DNA of 64,000 nucleotides from Epiperipatus broadwayi. Lineage: Eukaryota > Onychophora > Udeonychophora > Euonychophora > Peripatidae. Below are positions 11,594 to 25,804 of this stretch, piece by piece. A model generated the notes under the pieces. That model saw only the letters and a list, made by a program, of their open reading frames with translations, was not told the DNA's origin and ran no database searches. The stretch's first letter is position 1, and every line of letters starts with the position of its first letter. The position numbers and the translations under genes are program-made. The stretch lies in NCBI GenBank assembly GCA_028023455.1, contig JAQFVV010006294.1:3625001-3689000 (forward strand), read 5' to 3'.

Positions 11594-12016
11594 ATGAATA
11601 TGAGTTGCCATTTTTGCTTTGGATTTGTAGATTATGAAAAGGCATTTCATTCTATAAACATTTCTTCAGTGATTAAAGCATTGGATCATCAAGGTATAGA
11701 TCCAGGATATTGTCATATTTTAAAGAATATTTATAAAAATGCAATAGCAACAATTAGATTACATAATGATACTGGGAAAGTCAACATTGAGAAGGATGTA
11801 AGACAGGGTGACTCCATATCTCCAAAACCTTTTACAGCAATGCTGCAAGAAATATTTTGTGGGTTAAAATGGGAAGCTAAAGGAGTGAAAGTAAATGGAG
11901 ATTATTTAAGTCATTTAGATTTTGCAGATGATGTTGTTTTTGCAAATAATGCTTTAGAGCTGCAGGAAATGTTGCAGGAGTTATCAGATGGAAGTAGGAA
12001 TAAAGATAAATGTTAA
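11594..12016 (+). pseudogene. LINE reverse transcriptase fragment with intact FADD
   Basis: A 140-residue frame with RT motif A (GFVDYEKAFHSI, residues 10-21), motif B (VRQGDSISPKPF) and motif C (HLDFADDVVFANNA). Both catalytic Asp residues of FADD are kept here, unlike the longer copy at 29791-31296, which has FADN. The frame is truncated on both sides by frameshifts. A small deletion removes one Val of the motif C strand relative to the other copy. Confidence 0.75.
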
Positions 12017-12137
12017 AAAGACTAAAGTAATGTTTAATGGATTTCCTGAAAATATGAAAATAAAGATTGATTATGATGAGTGAGAAGTTAATAGTTATAA
12101 ATACCTTGGTCAGATTATTAATACAGATGGAAACATA

Positions 12138-12401
12138 ATGGATGAAATTAATCATAGAATTAAACTTGCTTGGAGTGCTTTTGGTAGAAATAACTTGATA
12201 CTAAAAAGAAATATGCCTGTGTGTTTGAAAAGGGTTTTTAATAATTGTGTTTTACCAGTTCTTACTTATGGATCTGAGACTTGGACATTTAATAGAAGAG
12301 CTTCAATCCACTCAAAGAAGTACGGGCAGATGCATGTTGGGAGTAACAAGAAGAGATTGAAAATGCAATATATGGGTAAGAGAACAAATAGGTGTCACTG
12401 A
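12138..12401 (+). pseudogene. LINE RT C-terminal fragment
   Basis: Continuation of copy A after a frameshift. It has MDEINHRIKLAWSAFGRNNL and CVLPVLTYGSETWTFNRRA, the thumb/connection region of this LINE family, then breaks. Matching residues in the 29791 copy are about 325-400. Confidence 0.7.
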
Positions 12402-12557
12402 CCTCATTGAAAAAATTAAAAGACTGAAGTGGAGTTGGGCTGGAAATATTGCTAGAAGAGATGATAATAGATGGACAATTGAAATCTTAAACTGGATTCC
12501 AAGAGATTGTAAAAGACCCATAAAGAGACCACATGTGAGATGGATGGATGAAATAGA

Positions 12558-13505
12558 AAGTACCAATAATTTTGAGTTGCCATTTTTCATTGGATTTCCA
12601 AATTATGAAAAGGCATCTTATTATGAGCATTTCTTCTACAATTAAAGGAATTAGAACATTCTGTCATATATCTCCAAATTATTATCAAATTTTGAAGAAT
12701 ATTAATCAAAATGCTAAACAATAATTAGTCTTCATGATAAAGGGGGTCTAGCAGTATGATTCCCTCTTCCTCCAAAATAAGTTTACAGCAATTTTATAGA
12801 GAGTATTTTGAGGATTAAAATGAAAATCAAAGAAAACAAATATAGATTAAATCTTATGTATTTTGAAAATAGTGTTATTTTTGTAAGTGAAAGGACAGAG
12901 TTGCAGAGAATAGTATATGATAGCAAAAAACATAGGATTAAAGATAAATACTAAAAAGAATAAGTAATGTTCAGTTAATTTTTTTAAAAAAGGTAAAAAT
13001 AAAGATTGATTATAATGAATTATAAATAGTTAAAATTATAAATCTCTGTTTAGTGTAGATAAAAATATAATAGATGAAATTAATCATATAAATTAACTTG
13101 AATAGAGTACTTTTGATTTTAAAAAATCTCAATATTTAAGAAAAGTTTTCAATAAATATGTTTGCATTTGGTTAGGAGAAGGTTATTATAGGAACAGCAG
13201 TCTATATAGCACAATATGAAGAATTGTATGTCAAGTTGAACAAGGAGAGATGGAAAGAAAGATATAAAAGCCAGAGAATAAACAAATATCAATGAAATCA
13301 TACAAAGAATTACACATTAAATATATCTGTGCTCGATATATTGTTTGAAGAGATAACAACTGATGGAAATTTGAAATTCTAAAGTTGATTATGTAAGATG
13401 TTAAGAGATCTAAAAAGAAATCCTAAAAAAGTTTTCTGGAATAATGGAGCAAAAAGAAGTTATGGATTGGAATTATTGGAATAAAAATGGAGACTTTTCT
13501 TTTTC
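12558..13505 (+). mobile_element. Older, heavily decayed LINE copy B
   Basis: This is a second, much more diverged copy of the same RT region. It restarts at motif A (TTTTCATTGGATTTCCAAAT, equivalent to CFGFVDYEKAF in copy A) and runs through the FADD and C-terminal equivalents to about 13505. Stops occur in all frames. Its greater divergence from the family suggests that copy A is the younger of the two. Confidence 0.6.
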
Positions 13506-16500
13506 TAAAACATGGTTGAAAACATAATCTTTTACTTCTCTTTTGATTTTAAATATAACCTTTAAGAAAAGTCATAATAATAATAATAGTAGTAGTAGAA
13601 GCATCTTAGAATAATAAAGTGGAACAAAGAATTATAATATTTTTCTATAGTAAGAAGTATGCCAGTGAGGTAGTTATTGAAGTCTGTTCCATATTTATAT
13701 TAAAATATATATATTTAATAAAAAATAAATATTGCTAGTCATAAATTAAATTAGTTTATAAATTTATCTATAAGGTTTGTACCCAAAAAACTTAATAGAA
13801 CCAGTGATTTTGTTATCAAATAATTCTTCTCATAGAATAACTTTCTAATTAGTATAGAGAAAAAAGAAATATTACTAAGTTAGTGAAAACAGCAATTATT
13901 TAGTTTACTAAAACTTAATAAAAGTAATTAATTTAATACTAGATAATATTTATAAAATATTCACTGTTTGATTTCTCTGTGATTTAATTCAAGTTTGTTT
14001 ATTTGTTTTTTTATATATATAAAATCAATTTATAAAATATTTTAAAATTACATCAAATAGATCTTTGTTGGCCTGTAGGATTTAATTTAATGGGTGATAG
14101 ATTCGAAAAGGTTTTAAATTTTAAAATTGATTCCTATCAGAGAAAGTGTGGGGGGGGTCAGTTTTGTCATTTGAATGGAATTATTGTTTTCAGCCTATCA
14201 CATGACTCCCAAGCATCATATTGTACAGTTATATAAATAGAGTTTCTGTGACTTAAATGGCTTCATCCAGTGACTTATTTTCATATTATTGGCCAAGAAG
14301 TTTAATGTAGAAGTTGAAAATATATATAATCATGTCAATATATAAATAGTAAATTATCTTATGTTTGGTTTGATATAGATTAGTAGATTCTGAACTCAAG
14401 ATATGTGGATTACACATATTTCTTATGAAGTCCCAAGCAATAAGCCATTCAATTATACTTTTATTTAATAATAAATGATGTGGCGTGATTAATTATAAAA
14501 GTGTTAAATATGTAGTTCAGTTGTTTTTTTTTTAATTAAAATATATTACTTCAAAAAGTCATAACTATAAATAGGTAATAATGGGTAATTGATATATGCT
14601 TGTTAATTCTAAAATACTGAGAAAGACTGCCAAGTTTTGTCCAAAATATTAAGTTCCATCTATGGTACTTAGTTATATTGAAGTCAAATGTAAACTTATA
14701 TTAAGTGAAATATCTAGAATCAGTTGAAATTTTAAAAAAATTAAATTTAAATTTTGCTTTTATGTACCTAACTTTTATTTTATAAATACAATGTGCATGA
14801 ATGAAAGAAAATTTAGAAACAACTTAGACAATTGTTATTAATCATGCTTTTAAAATGTAGTATGCTATTGTTTTCTACTTTTAAAACTATTGTAGTTTTA
14901 TTTTAAAATAATGAATAATTATGTATTAAATTTTATTATTTAAAAAATAATAAAATGAAAAAAAAATCATTTTATGATATATATATATATATATTGTAAA
15001 ATTAGAAAATGTACAAAAAAATTTTTTACTTAATTTTATTACAGGTTTTTGCTTTCACTTTATAAAATTTTACTATTATGATTATATAAATAAATGTTAA
15101 GCTTTATCCAGCTTCTAGATTGCCTTCCATCACCAATAGCATATACTTATATAATTAGTTTTAGTAAATTGTATATGGTCAATTTCTGTTTTGTTATATA
15201 TAAATATTGTCTTATATATATTTTCATTTTATGATGGTTTAATTGAAGTGCAAACCTATCTAAACTTTAAAAAAAAAATTGCTCTGTCTTTTAACATAAT
15301 GTTTGCTTTTCAGTTTTATAATAACTTAAAAGTTTATCTTAATATCTTCAAACACCATATTTGTTATAACTAGAACTGTTATTATGAAATTAAAATTTTT
15401 AATTAGTACATTTAAATTGATATAATACTTTAAACTAATATAAAACAAATGTATATAATATCAAAAGCTGTTTGGTTACAAAAAAAAAAAAAAAAGCATG
15501 CTTCTATATTTTTAATGATTGCATAATTTGTGATAACTTAAGTATTTATTTACTGACAGTTATGGTGATATTTATTATATTTAATCTTTAGAAAACATAT
15601 TATTACTAGGTAAAAAATATAACAGGCTTTGAGGAATACTAGGAAAATGTTCTTTGTTACTGGGAGAAATTCTAATGGTCAGAATTAAATAAATTGATTG
15701 TTGCAAATCTTGAAAAGGACTAATCCACCAAATATGTAGCAACCTATCCATTTTATTGTAGCAATGAAAACCTTTTCTACAACATATATTTTTACATATC
15801 GGTGCGGAATAGTCAGCTAAAACTCATGCAGCAATGGGTATGCACATTAAGGAATATTCTACAATCACATTTATTGATTCCAAAGTCTGGAGCAATTTGC
15901 CTGTGTTTTATACTTATTTCTATTATTCACAATTTTTATAAAATAGTAATTCTAACAGTACAAGATACAAACATATATATGATATATCTTGAAAAGTATA
16001 GATATACTATATATGCATAATGATTTTTTTTTTCATTTTTAATTTAAAATAAAAATTTGTTCATATTTTCAGCTATTTATATATATCTAAGAAAAATATT
16101 TACATCATTCTGTAAAAAAAAAAAAAGTAATAATAATAAATCAAGGAAAACTTAGTTTCCTAAAAAAAATATGCTTTTCAAACAAAATGTTTAATTTGTT
16201 TCCTAATAATCTAACTCATAAAACTCTTAAAACCTATAATTGAAAATTGTGTATTGCACCTACTTTTTTAAAATAATGATCCCATAAAAATAAACTACAA
16301 AATTAAATTTGTCAGAATCAAATTTTTAAAAGTATTTTGATGGATTTTCCTGTCATATTAAAATATTGAAATTCCTTGATGTTTCATTTCATATTTTGCA
16401 GAATGTTCTCAGGTAAATTAAACTTATCTAAATATCACTCAGGTTTATAAACAGTAAAGAGTAATTTAAACTTGTAAAAAAAAAAATATAAATATAAATT

Positions 16501-19500
16501 TGTTGTTCACATTTTGTTTAGTTACTAAGTTTGAAAATGATTGCAAAAGTACTCTTTTTTTTTTTAAAGAATTTATGGCTAAAAAATTGTTTGCTATTAA
16601 TTTATGATAAAATTAGGATTATAATATTTTATATATATAATTTAATATTGTAAAGAATTAAAAACTTGAATAATACAATTAGATTTTTCCTCCTCTCTTT
16701 TATGAGTGTAGGATTTAATAATAGTAATAAAGAAATGGCACTACATTCTTAAAATCAGATTATTTTGTAAACTTTTTTATATCTTTATTTAGATATGCAG
16801 ATTTTTTTTAATTTTATTGTGTTTAGCTTATTATTTTGTATGAGTGAGTAAATTATTAAAATATTTTTATTATGTATATTGATTGACTATGCTTAGAGTT
16901 GAATTAAAAAACAAACATTTCAGATTGTAATTAATCAGGAAGGTTATCTTGGGAAAATTGGCTGATAATTTTGTGAAATTTTCTTTTAGCTGGTCATATA
17001 CAATCTATTTTTTCCATCTATACATGATTGTTTCAACTAAAAGCATTTCATCCAAGCTTTGAAATAAAATCATTTAATAGTATTTTACAAGTTCAAATTT
17101 GTCAAAGGTATCGAACTGTGAATAAGAGACTGGAAGTCACTGCAAAATATTAAAAATCTCTTTAAGCTAATAATTTCTAAGCTTTACTTAAAACAAGCTG
17201 ATAGAATGATTGAAATTCCAAAAATGATGATAACTAAAATCATTGTAATCAATCACTCTTGAATAGTAAAATATCTTGATCACTATGAACCTTTTAATTA
17301 TGAAAATCATATTGCCATTAAATTTTAAATGTTTCATTCTAAACACAGGCTTTATATTGATATGGAAAAACAACAATTATTTAATGATCAAACTTGATGA
17401 AATTTCTGATTGTAAGTACTAACATGAATGAAAATAAATGAAAAGGTAAATCTAAAACATTTAATCACAAACTATGACAATGATAGCACCAGCATAACTC
17501 CCATTTTTCACTATTCAATCTGAAAAAATTGAAAAATGTATTTTACTTATTTAAATTCATCATATTGATTTATTCAATAATGAAAGAATTCTGGAGATTT
17601 TTTTTTTCTTTGTATATTTAATTGGCTGAAACATTGACTTTCTATATTTTATTTCTGTATTCAAAAAAATAATAGCCATTCAGAATTGGTCTACATCCAT
17701 CAAGATAAATTATGTGAAATAAATTAAGGGAAATGTTATATTCCCATTATTTAATCAAGGTAAACCATAAAACCTAATATGTAATGGAATGAACTTTATC
17801 AGCTTTTTAAATTTGGTTAAATCTCCAGCCAAGAAAAAAAGTATCATTTCTGTGGTGAATCTAATGCCTCTTATTTATGGAAGAGGAACTTGTGGGAAGT
17901 TTTCTAAAATTCTTAATATCAGTTAAAAATCTTATTAACTATTCAATAGAGAAGAAAGCTAGAGGCAAAGGGTTTAAAAGATATAATTCACAATAATTTC
18001 CATTTATATACATTAAAACATTAACTTTTTTTTAATATAACTTAATTTATGAAATAAAATCCCCAAACATTTTGTATTCTGTCATCAATACATATTTGAA
18101 ATAATGGCTTTGACCAAGAAAAATATAATTATTAATAATATTTTGAAAAAAAAAAAAAAACTAAAACATGTCATTGAAAATATTTCACTATTTATTTTAT
18201 GGCAGTTAGTTATTTAATAGAATTAATAAATGTAGAAGTCATGTATTCTTCTATTATTTTATTCATCTCTGGTCTTCCTCTTGATGACATTTTTTCTATA
18301 CTATGTCATACTGTGTATATGTATTATATATTTAGTAAACCATAGTACTGATGCAAAGTCATCCATTATTCTAGAAACTTTTAACTTATCAAAAAAATTA
18401 TTCTCTCACTTGGCCAAACTTTGTATGAAAGATTTGATGTCACTTAAATGTATTTACTGAAAATGATTTTTATTTTCAAACAGTTTGTCTTCTTTATTAA
18501 TTTATAACATCATTTTATTTTATTTTTTATGGAAATCATCCATTGTATCCATAACTTTAGTTGTTGTTTTTTTTCATGTGATTAATCTCACATTAAATGG
18601 TGCTATTTCTTCTATTGTGTTTAAAAATCAAGATTATGAAGAAAATCCCAATGAATTTAATGGTGAGCATTGATTATATATATATATAGGTTTTTAATTA
18701 ATGATTTTTCTAAGAGATCTTCTGAATCTCATCATATTCATGTTTGGCTACAAATTTCTCATCTAATAGACAAATCATATATATTAGTTTTCATCATTCT
18801 CTTTTTTAATGTTAAATTCGTTATAGAGGAATATCATTAACACTGAATAATATTTCTTTGAAATCAGCAAACAATGATCTAACAAAATATGTCATACTTA
18901 TCAACTTCAAGAAAATACCAAGATATAGCTTTTTGTTTAAGAAAAACCTGATGACATGATAATCTCCTATGCAAAATATCCACATTATACATTGATAGTA
19001 TTAGTACTCGGATGCTTCAAGAAGGCCACGTTTTGTTGTACATCATTTTAACCATCTTATCATGTAGGATTTTAAGACCAAAATTTATTGCTACTTTTCC
19101 TTGTCTTGGAAATAGTTAATGAATTCACCAAAAATGAATTTTGTATGCTGAAATAACAAAAATAAAAAAAAGCAGATTAATAATTTAAACCAAGTTATTT
19201 TATTGATCTTTGATCATGTTACTGTCCTTCAATCCAAAAATCTGAAGCAAATCTTTACCTATATTTAGCAAGGAGTTAAATGTCATATTTCTTAAAGAAT
19301 AAAACTTTTATAGGGATAATGTTGAAAAAACTTGATTCCTTTATTTCAAATTATTATTCAGTTCATTTTCCTCTGAAGTTCTTTTTTGCATAAAACATGC
19401 TATTCTATTATTTTATGAGTTAAAATAAGTAAACATATGGAAATAACAGGCATCATTGCTATTAAAATTAATTTTTATGTCTACCTTTTTATGGTATAGA

Positions 19501-21359
19501 TTTAACTTACAAGAAGCTAAGCTTCATCATTAAAATCTTCCTGTTGAACTACATTTGTATTTTACATTCTAAAAATATTGTTTAGATATTCCCTCTATCT
19601 TTGTACTCATTACAGTTTATTAATTCATTTTTGGTGAAACTACTCATATTTATATTGGATTTGAAATGAATATAAGTACACTCAATTCATGTCATTGTAC
19701 TCATCGTAACTAAAGGTGTAATTAACCATCAAGGTCCAACTAATTAAATTTTTACATCACCAGTTCTTTATTTTTAGGTGTTTCTTTATTATAGCAAACT
19801 TTTAATAAAAAAAATAACTACTTTCTGGTTTTCCAAGAAAATAAATTTTTTTTATATATTTGTTGACTAAATTTACATTTTGATAAGTATGATTGTCTGC
19901 CAGAAATTTCCATCGAGTTTCAGTTCTTTGAATCTGTACAAGTTCTACATGAAAGTTAATAATGTAAATATTATCCTTAAGGGCATTCTTGCCTTTTATG
20001 CCTAAGAGAACAGGATTTGTAATCATACTTTCAAAGAAATAAACAATGCATTATCATACTTCTGGGACTCTTTAACCCATTTATTGTTATTTAGAATTTT
20101 GAAAAAATTTGTTTATCTTGAGGCCTTGTGACTTGGAGAATTGAAATTGTTTTTTCCATATATTAGAGCAAAAAAGTCTGTATGAGAGTCACTTAGTATC
20201 CTATCTTCATTTCTCATAAAGTTGGATATAACATCAAATGATCTTGCAGTGTGCACCTTATCATTACACCCTATAATTATGCAATATGAATAAAAAAAAC
20301 ATTGAAATTAAGAGTAAGTATATTTTTGATATCTCTAATGAGCATATTCATTAAGGTCATTTGCAGATTCTCTTCAATGATTTAATTTTTAATCAATTTA
20401 CTTGGATATAGTTGTAACAAAGATAAAACTTCATTAATATGTGTGATAAACATGCACTCTTCATTGTATTAAAAAATATAACAATCTACACAAATCTCTT
20501 AGTTAAGTCTTAATTTCTGCATGAGAGCTGCCTTATTATTTTTACATATAGATCATTAAATGTTTTCCGATATTTAATTGAAGATATTGTGCTTCTTATC
20601 ACAAGGTTTGTGAAGTCTCTGGATGCTACATATGCCCTAATTGGTATCAGCGTCACTTAAAAATAGCAAAGGTCTATGAAACTGCTGTTTCAAATAACTT
20701 AAATACTTCTTTAAACTGTATTAAAGAACTTGTGAATAATGGTACCATAAACATGGTCTTCATGTATTATCATTATAATGGAAAAAGAATGTTAAGGATT
20801 TTTCTATTTTCAAAAAAGAGACTATTTGAGGTCCTAAAGAATCTAAGGAGAGCTAATTTCTAATTTGCACTATTTTTCTTTTTGTTACTGCTATTATTAT
20901 CATTAGACTGTTCCCATAAGAATCATGAATAGGCTACTCATCAACATACATCAGTCAGCATGGGGAGTTGCCAGGTTTTATCTCTAAAATTAAGACCAAA
21001 AAAATACTATTACTTTTTTCCTTAAATACCTGATAGTCCATGATTGAAGCATCAATTGTATTTTCTTGATGGAAGAATAGAAATGAGTATGTGTTTTAAT
21101 GCTCTTTTATTATTTATTGATTTATAATAATAATAGACAAAAATAAATTGAGGCCTTCTTCTTCTAAAGGTTATAAAGTTATCAGCAGTTTACAGATGAA
21201 AGCAGAAAGTGCTAAGGTTCACTGTTTCAAAGACTAGACTGTCATTCAATTATCATCTTCTATTTAGTTATCTATAACTCACAAAAAGAGCAATCGTATG
21301 GATTGAAGTAAGAGCTTTCTAATATTAAATGAAATATAGTCTACTCTGTGAAATTTAAA
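13506..21359. other. AT-rich intron stretch, no supported gene
   Basis: No gene is supported here. The interval 17.1-20.9 kb has slightly higher complexity, and minus-strand fragments (for instance about 18.9-20.0 kb) look like broken coding sequence, possibly an old transposase, but I could not align them with confidence to any family. The rest is A/T runs and TA repeats. Confidence 0.4.
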
Positions 21360-23570
21360 GAAATGTTAAAAATATTGGAAGAACAATTGAAACAGGGTTC
21401 ATTACAAATAAAAGATAAAAGAACAATATTATGAAGGTGAAATATACTCAGAACCAGTTGCAGATAATTCAGATTTATAGCCCAACAAATACTTATTCTT
21501 ATGCAAAAGCAGAGAATTTTTATATAGATTTACTTAATGCTTGTTATAAAGTTAAACCTTGTAAAATTTCATGCAGTAGAACAGTTAAATGATGAAAGTA
21601 CTATGTGTACAGTTGTATATGAAGTCAGAAATAGAACATAAACTTGTGGAATTTGCAGAAAAATTGTATGTAGTGGGTTGTTTTGTTTTTTTTTAAGAAA
21701 AATCCATAATAGAAATGAATATAGGAGAATTCAAATAAACTCATAGCAGAATTGGATTATATTTTGTCTAACATATAATGTGTTTAATAGATTCTACACA
21801 TGAAGTTATCATCAGTTAGTGAGGTATGTGGGTTAATATAAAATTAGATAGCCAAATGTCTTGGAGAAAGATAAAAAACATCAGGAGATGAATTTCAAAA
21901 GCATTTCAGTCAATTTAAACTAGAACTTGAAAATGCCTTGAAAATATTATTATACTATAACGATGGCTTAACAAGATCAATAAAAATAGGAAGCAGAAAC
22001 AAAAAATAATAATAATTCACTAGTAAATTTTCAATAAGACAATATATAAATAAAAGAAAGAATATGAAATTATTCATTTAGAAGAAGGGAATTTGTGAAA
22101 TTTTCTAAAATAGTACAAAAAAAGGAAGTTAATGAAAACATAATGAAAACCATGGTAGAATCTATAACATTTCAAAAAAAAATCATGACATGATTGTTAA
22201 AAAGTAATATAACATGATAAAGTTTGTAGAAGATTTCTGCAAAGAACATGCAATTAAATCTATCAAAAATAGAAAAACTTCTCAAAATGATGGAATCTTT
22301 ATAAATATTTTAAAAGAAATAGAAGAAATACTTTTGGAAAAGCTATGTATCCAATATCTAAATGATAAAAACTTATCAGATGGTTGGAAGAATGCAATAG
22401 TGATATTAATATTTGAGAAAGTAGAAATTAAAAATTGTAGACCTATCAGTCTTATCAATTCTATAAGAGATTAATAGATTATCCTCGGATAATATTAAAC
22501 TCCAGTCAAAACTAAAAAATCATGGCAGGATCAACGAGTATGAAATATCATTTTACTTTGGATGTGTAGAATACAAATACGTCTTGATTCTATAATCATT
22601 TTCACACTAATTAAGACACAGACCCAGGATAGTTATATCAGAAGAATATTTATGAAAATATATCAGCTATAATTAAACTGCATAAATGGTGCTAAGAAGA
22701 TTAACATTGATATATAGTAGTTGTAAGGGAAATGTTTTATTACTTAGATTGAGAAACTAAGAGAATAAAAATAAATGGAGATTACTTATATCATTTGGCT
22801 TTTTTTAGATGTTATTGCTGTTTTTAATGAATAATACTTATGAATTTAAGGAAAGTTGCAGACTAATAGGATTGGAATAAGAAATGAGGTCTGAAAATAA
22901 ATTCTAAAATGACTATAGTAGTGGTGTTATAAATTTTCAAAAACGAAGAAAGGATTGATAATTTTGAATTAGAAGATGATGATTCCATTTTTTCTAACAT
23001 TTTTTACAAGAAGCATTTTATTGATTTAAATGGGAAGGTAGAAGAATAAAAATAAATATTTAAGTCATCTAGATTTTGAGTATGCTTTGGTTGTTGTTGT
23101 TTTTGTAAATAAAGTTTCATAGTGTTACAAGAGCTATCAAATGAAAATATAAATATCAATGGCTTTTCAAAGAAGGAGAAAAATAGAAATGAATTAGAAA
23201 TTATAAATACCTTAATCACATTTTTAATACAAAGAGAAGCTTAATGGATTAAATTAACTGCAAAATTAAACTTAGTCATGGTACTTTAGTGCTTGAAAAG
23301 GAAAGTTAATAAATGCATTTTACCAGTGCTTATTCATGGATTTGAGAATTGGACATTTGCTAGAAGAGTAATACAAAAACTATAAACTACACAATGAAAT
23401 ATTAAAAGATATGTATTGCTATCACTAAGAAAGCATTATAAGCAAAATATTTTGGTGACATATCACTGAAAATGGTAAAAAAGATTAAATGAAAACTTAA
23501 AAAGAGGCAACATATGAGGTGGATAAGTGTAATAAGTAAAATTTGCTAGAATATGAAGTTGTATGTGATT
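21360..23570 (+). mobile_element. Decayed LINE copy C with endonuclease remnant
   Basis: Old + strand LINE of the family seen at 29791. The endonuclease part is visible near 21450: frame IQIYSPTNTYSYAKAENFYI matches the QxYxPT...FY pattern of AP-type LINE endonucleases. RT pieces follow: SIKNRKTSQNDGIFINILKE and CRPISLINS (22214-22474). The RT motif C neighbourhood occurs twice (about 22775-22870 and 23025-23150), so this copy is composite. C-terminal LIHGFENWTFARR occurs near 23330. Everything is heavily frameshifted. Confidence 0.7.
22214..22474 (+). pseudogene. LINE RT N-terminal fragment
   Basis: An 86-residue frame with motif 0/1 of a LINE RT: RKTSQNDGI stands where the KGKAPGNDGI motif is expected, then LNDKNLSDGWKNAIVILIFE and NCRPISLI. 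The Lys-Ala-Pro-Gly of the motif is lost. It is a remnant of copy C. Confidence 0.7.
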
Positions 23571-24398
23571 AATAATGCTTAATAATGATGATTATTATTT
23601 TTAAAATTAGCATCTTTCAATATTAAATTAAATTGATTCATTTTATAATAGTTTTAATGAGGTACGTTTTATTTTGAAAGAATTAATATTTGTTGATGCA
23701 AAAGAAAACTAAATTTATAAGTTGAGGAAAAAAGGTTCTAATATTATTATGCCTGTCTAAATATAAATTCAAATGTTTATATAAAAGAATACTATGAACT
23801 ATTATTATACTAACTTTAGTTGATGTAAATATGCTTTCCATTTTTTCATTCTTACTTGATCACTTTCTATGTTTCTGTAAAATTTTCATTAATAATTATA
23901 TAATATTGAGTGTACCATGTATTTAGTAGGATTGCATGGATTTAAGAATAAATAAATATTAATTTAGAATACATTTCATGACAGTGAAAATACCCCTCCC
24001 CCTTATTGGTTGGAAACAAATAAAAATTTAAATGATATTTAATCATTAATTGATAATGTGTAAATATGAGGCAGATCTACAGGATAATTTTTTATAGAGG
24101 CTCATTCATTACCTTTAACTAAATTAAAAGATTATAGAATGTTGTATTTTCAATAAATATTAATTAATTAATTTTTAAATTTTATCAATGAAATAATTAA
24201 ATTGGAGGGAGGTGGGTAGCATTTTAAATTTAAATATTTTCAATTGATTTGAAAAAATTATTGTAACTGAACTTAGTAATTCTTTTATTTTATTACTTGA
24301 TTTATTATGTTATACTTTTTTTTAAAAAAAAGTTTGTATAAAGCATGTTTTATAATAGTTTCTTTTATTTATTTATTTATTTTTAATTAAAAAAAAAG

Positions 24399-24524
24399 AT
24401 GAAGAAATATTCCCGGAGGCACTTAAAAGTCAAGTTGCAGCCAAATTGGCAGAATCAGAAACATTTCATTCTGAAGACTTGGATGTCAGTACTGGAGATG
24501 AACCATGCTTTGTGGAAGAAAAAG
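24399..24524 (+). CDS. Internal coding exon, acidic linker (phase 1-1)
   Basis: This 126-nt exon codes for about 42 residues: an acidic, helix-prone segment DEEIFPEALKSQVAAKLAES followed by SEDLDVSTGDEPCFVEEK. The acceptor is AAAAAAAG/AT and the donor is AAAG/GTAGGT, a near-consensus donor. Its first two bases (AT) complete GAT with the G left by the exon at 4306. Its last base (G) completes GAC with the AC at 55248. Length is a multiple of three and both borders are phase 1, so it can be included or skipped without frameshift. Base composition is richer in G+C than its surroundings, supporting a real exon. No named domain is recognised. Confidence 0.75.
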
Positions 24525-25804
24525 GTAGGTGTTTATAAATATGTTTACGTTAAAAATGGTGATAAATTTTATTTAAAAAAGCAAGGAAAGTGTTAATGTA
24601 TATGTGGTGCATGTTTTATGAGATCACTTGAATATCTGCATGTATATACATCTACATGGAGTGTCCCATAAGCCCAGTGCCATAAAGCTATTGTTTCTTT
24701 GTACAACCCATAATGTTTTAAGCAAAAAAAAAAATTCGATTAAAATAATTCTACTCATAATAAATCAAATTCAAAATAGTGTAAGGGATAACTTGAAAAC
24801 ACAGATATAAGTAGGAAAAACAGAAATAGTGTAAGGACATTATTGAAGCATCTGATAATATTATTGTGTGTTTGTTGATTTAATAAAATGTCTAAATCTT
24901 TGAATTTCCCATAATAGTAGACCCATTGAAAAAGTCCTTTTGATACAACTTTTTCTTTTTTATCCTCTGCCCTTCCCGTCATACTGGACTTATGAGACAT
25001 TTTATAAACGAAAATCATATCAAAATAATACCTCAAAAAAATGTGTAACATATTTATGTAAATTTTTATCAGTTATTTTATTTAATATAGGGATATATAT
25101 CAATACTTTTTTACGTGTAAAAAGAAAATAAATAATAATATATAATGTGGAAAATTAAATCTCATTTACTTTTTATTTTTTGTAACTTTGTGATAAGTTG
25201 CACTTGTCTTTTTACAAATATTTATTATTTTCAAGTAATGTACTATAATTAAATATAATAACTAAATGAACTTCTACATGATAAAATATATGACATTTGC
25301 TTAAAGTTTTGGGTAATTATTGTTATAAAATATTATATATCTATAAATATAATTACGGTTTTTAAATTTATGTACAGGAATGTCTTTTGTTGTATAGTTT
25401 CAGATACTATAGTGTATCATTATATTGTAGTTTGCAATTTCTTTGAAAACAGTTATTTTAATTACAATTTGTGAATGTATTTCTGAGGATTTTAGAACAT
25501 TTCCATTAATATTAACCCATCAATGAAATTTATTTATACACACATGTTTTCATAAATTGTGTTAAACTGTTAAGATTTTTTTTAAATAATAATTTTTATA
25601 AAATATTATTTCAAAATAAATTTAATCTGAGAATATTTTCTAAATTTTTTATATTATCAAGCTATAGCCTGAAATTAAAAAAAAAAAAACATCCATGTGC
25701 ACTTATATAGATCTAAGTTTAATGTTGAGTGTAGGCATCATTCACTCTTAACATTTGAACTAAAGGATAAAAAAATGCCTACAATTAATATAAAACTGAG
25801 ATAA

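Larger units (their letters stand above)
11046..12557 (+). mobile_element. Decayed LINE copy A (same family as 29791 copy)
   Basis: This non-LTR retrotransposon remnant on the + strand is closely similar to the minus-strand copy at 29773-31320. The order is: linker between endonuclease and RT (11102-11371); a deletion removing the first RT motifs; NYRPISLLSVLYK near 11432; and then the RT core with FADD. The C-terminal SETWTF and RPHVRWMDE segments follow up to 12557. Several frameshifts and stops break it. At about 12557 it jumps into an older, more diverged copy of the same region. Confidence 0.8.
4307..24398 (+). other. Intron of about 20 kb
   Basis: This intron is bounded by GTAACC at 4307 and AAAAAAAG at 24391-24398. 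It contains the hammerhead-like motif, a pogo-like element, a Penelope-derived palindrome and two composite LINE copies, described separately. The acceptor side is unusual: a TTTATTTATTT tract is followed by a run of A directly before the AG. That may make a weak site and would fit alternative use of the next exon. Confidence 0.6.

Noticed and set aside
17100-20900. Possible decayed hAT-type or other transposase on the minus strand
   Set aside because: Some fragments look like former coding sequence, but I could not line up any diagnostic motif in order. Too weak to annotate.
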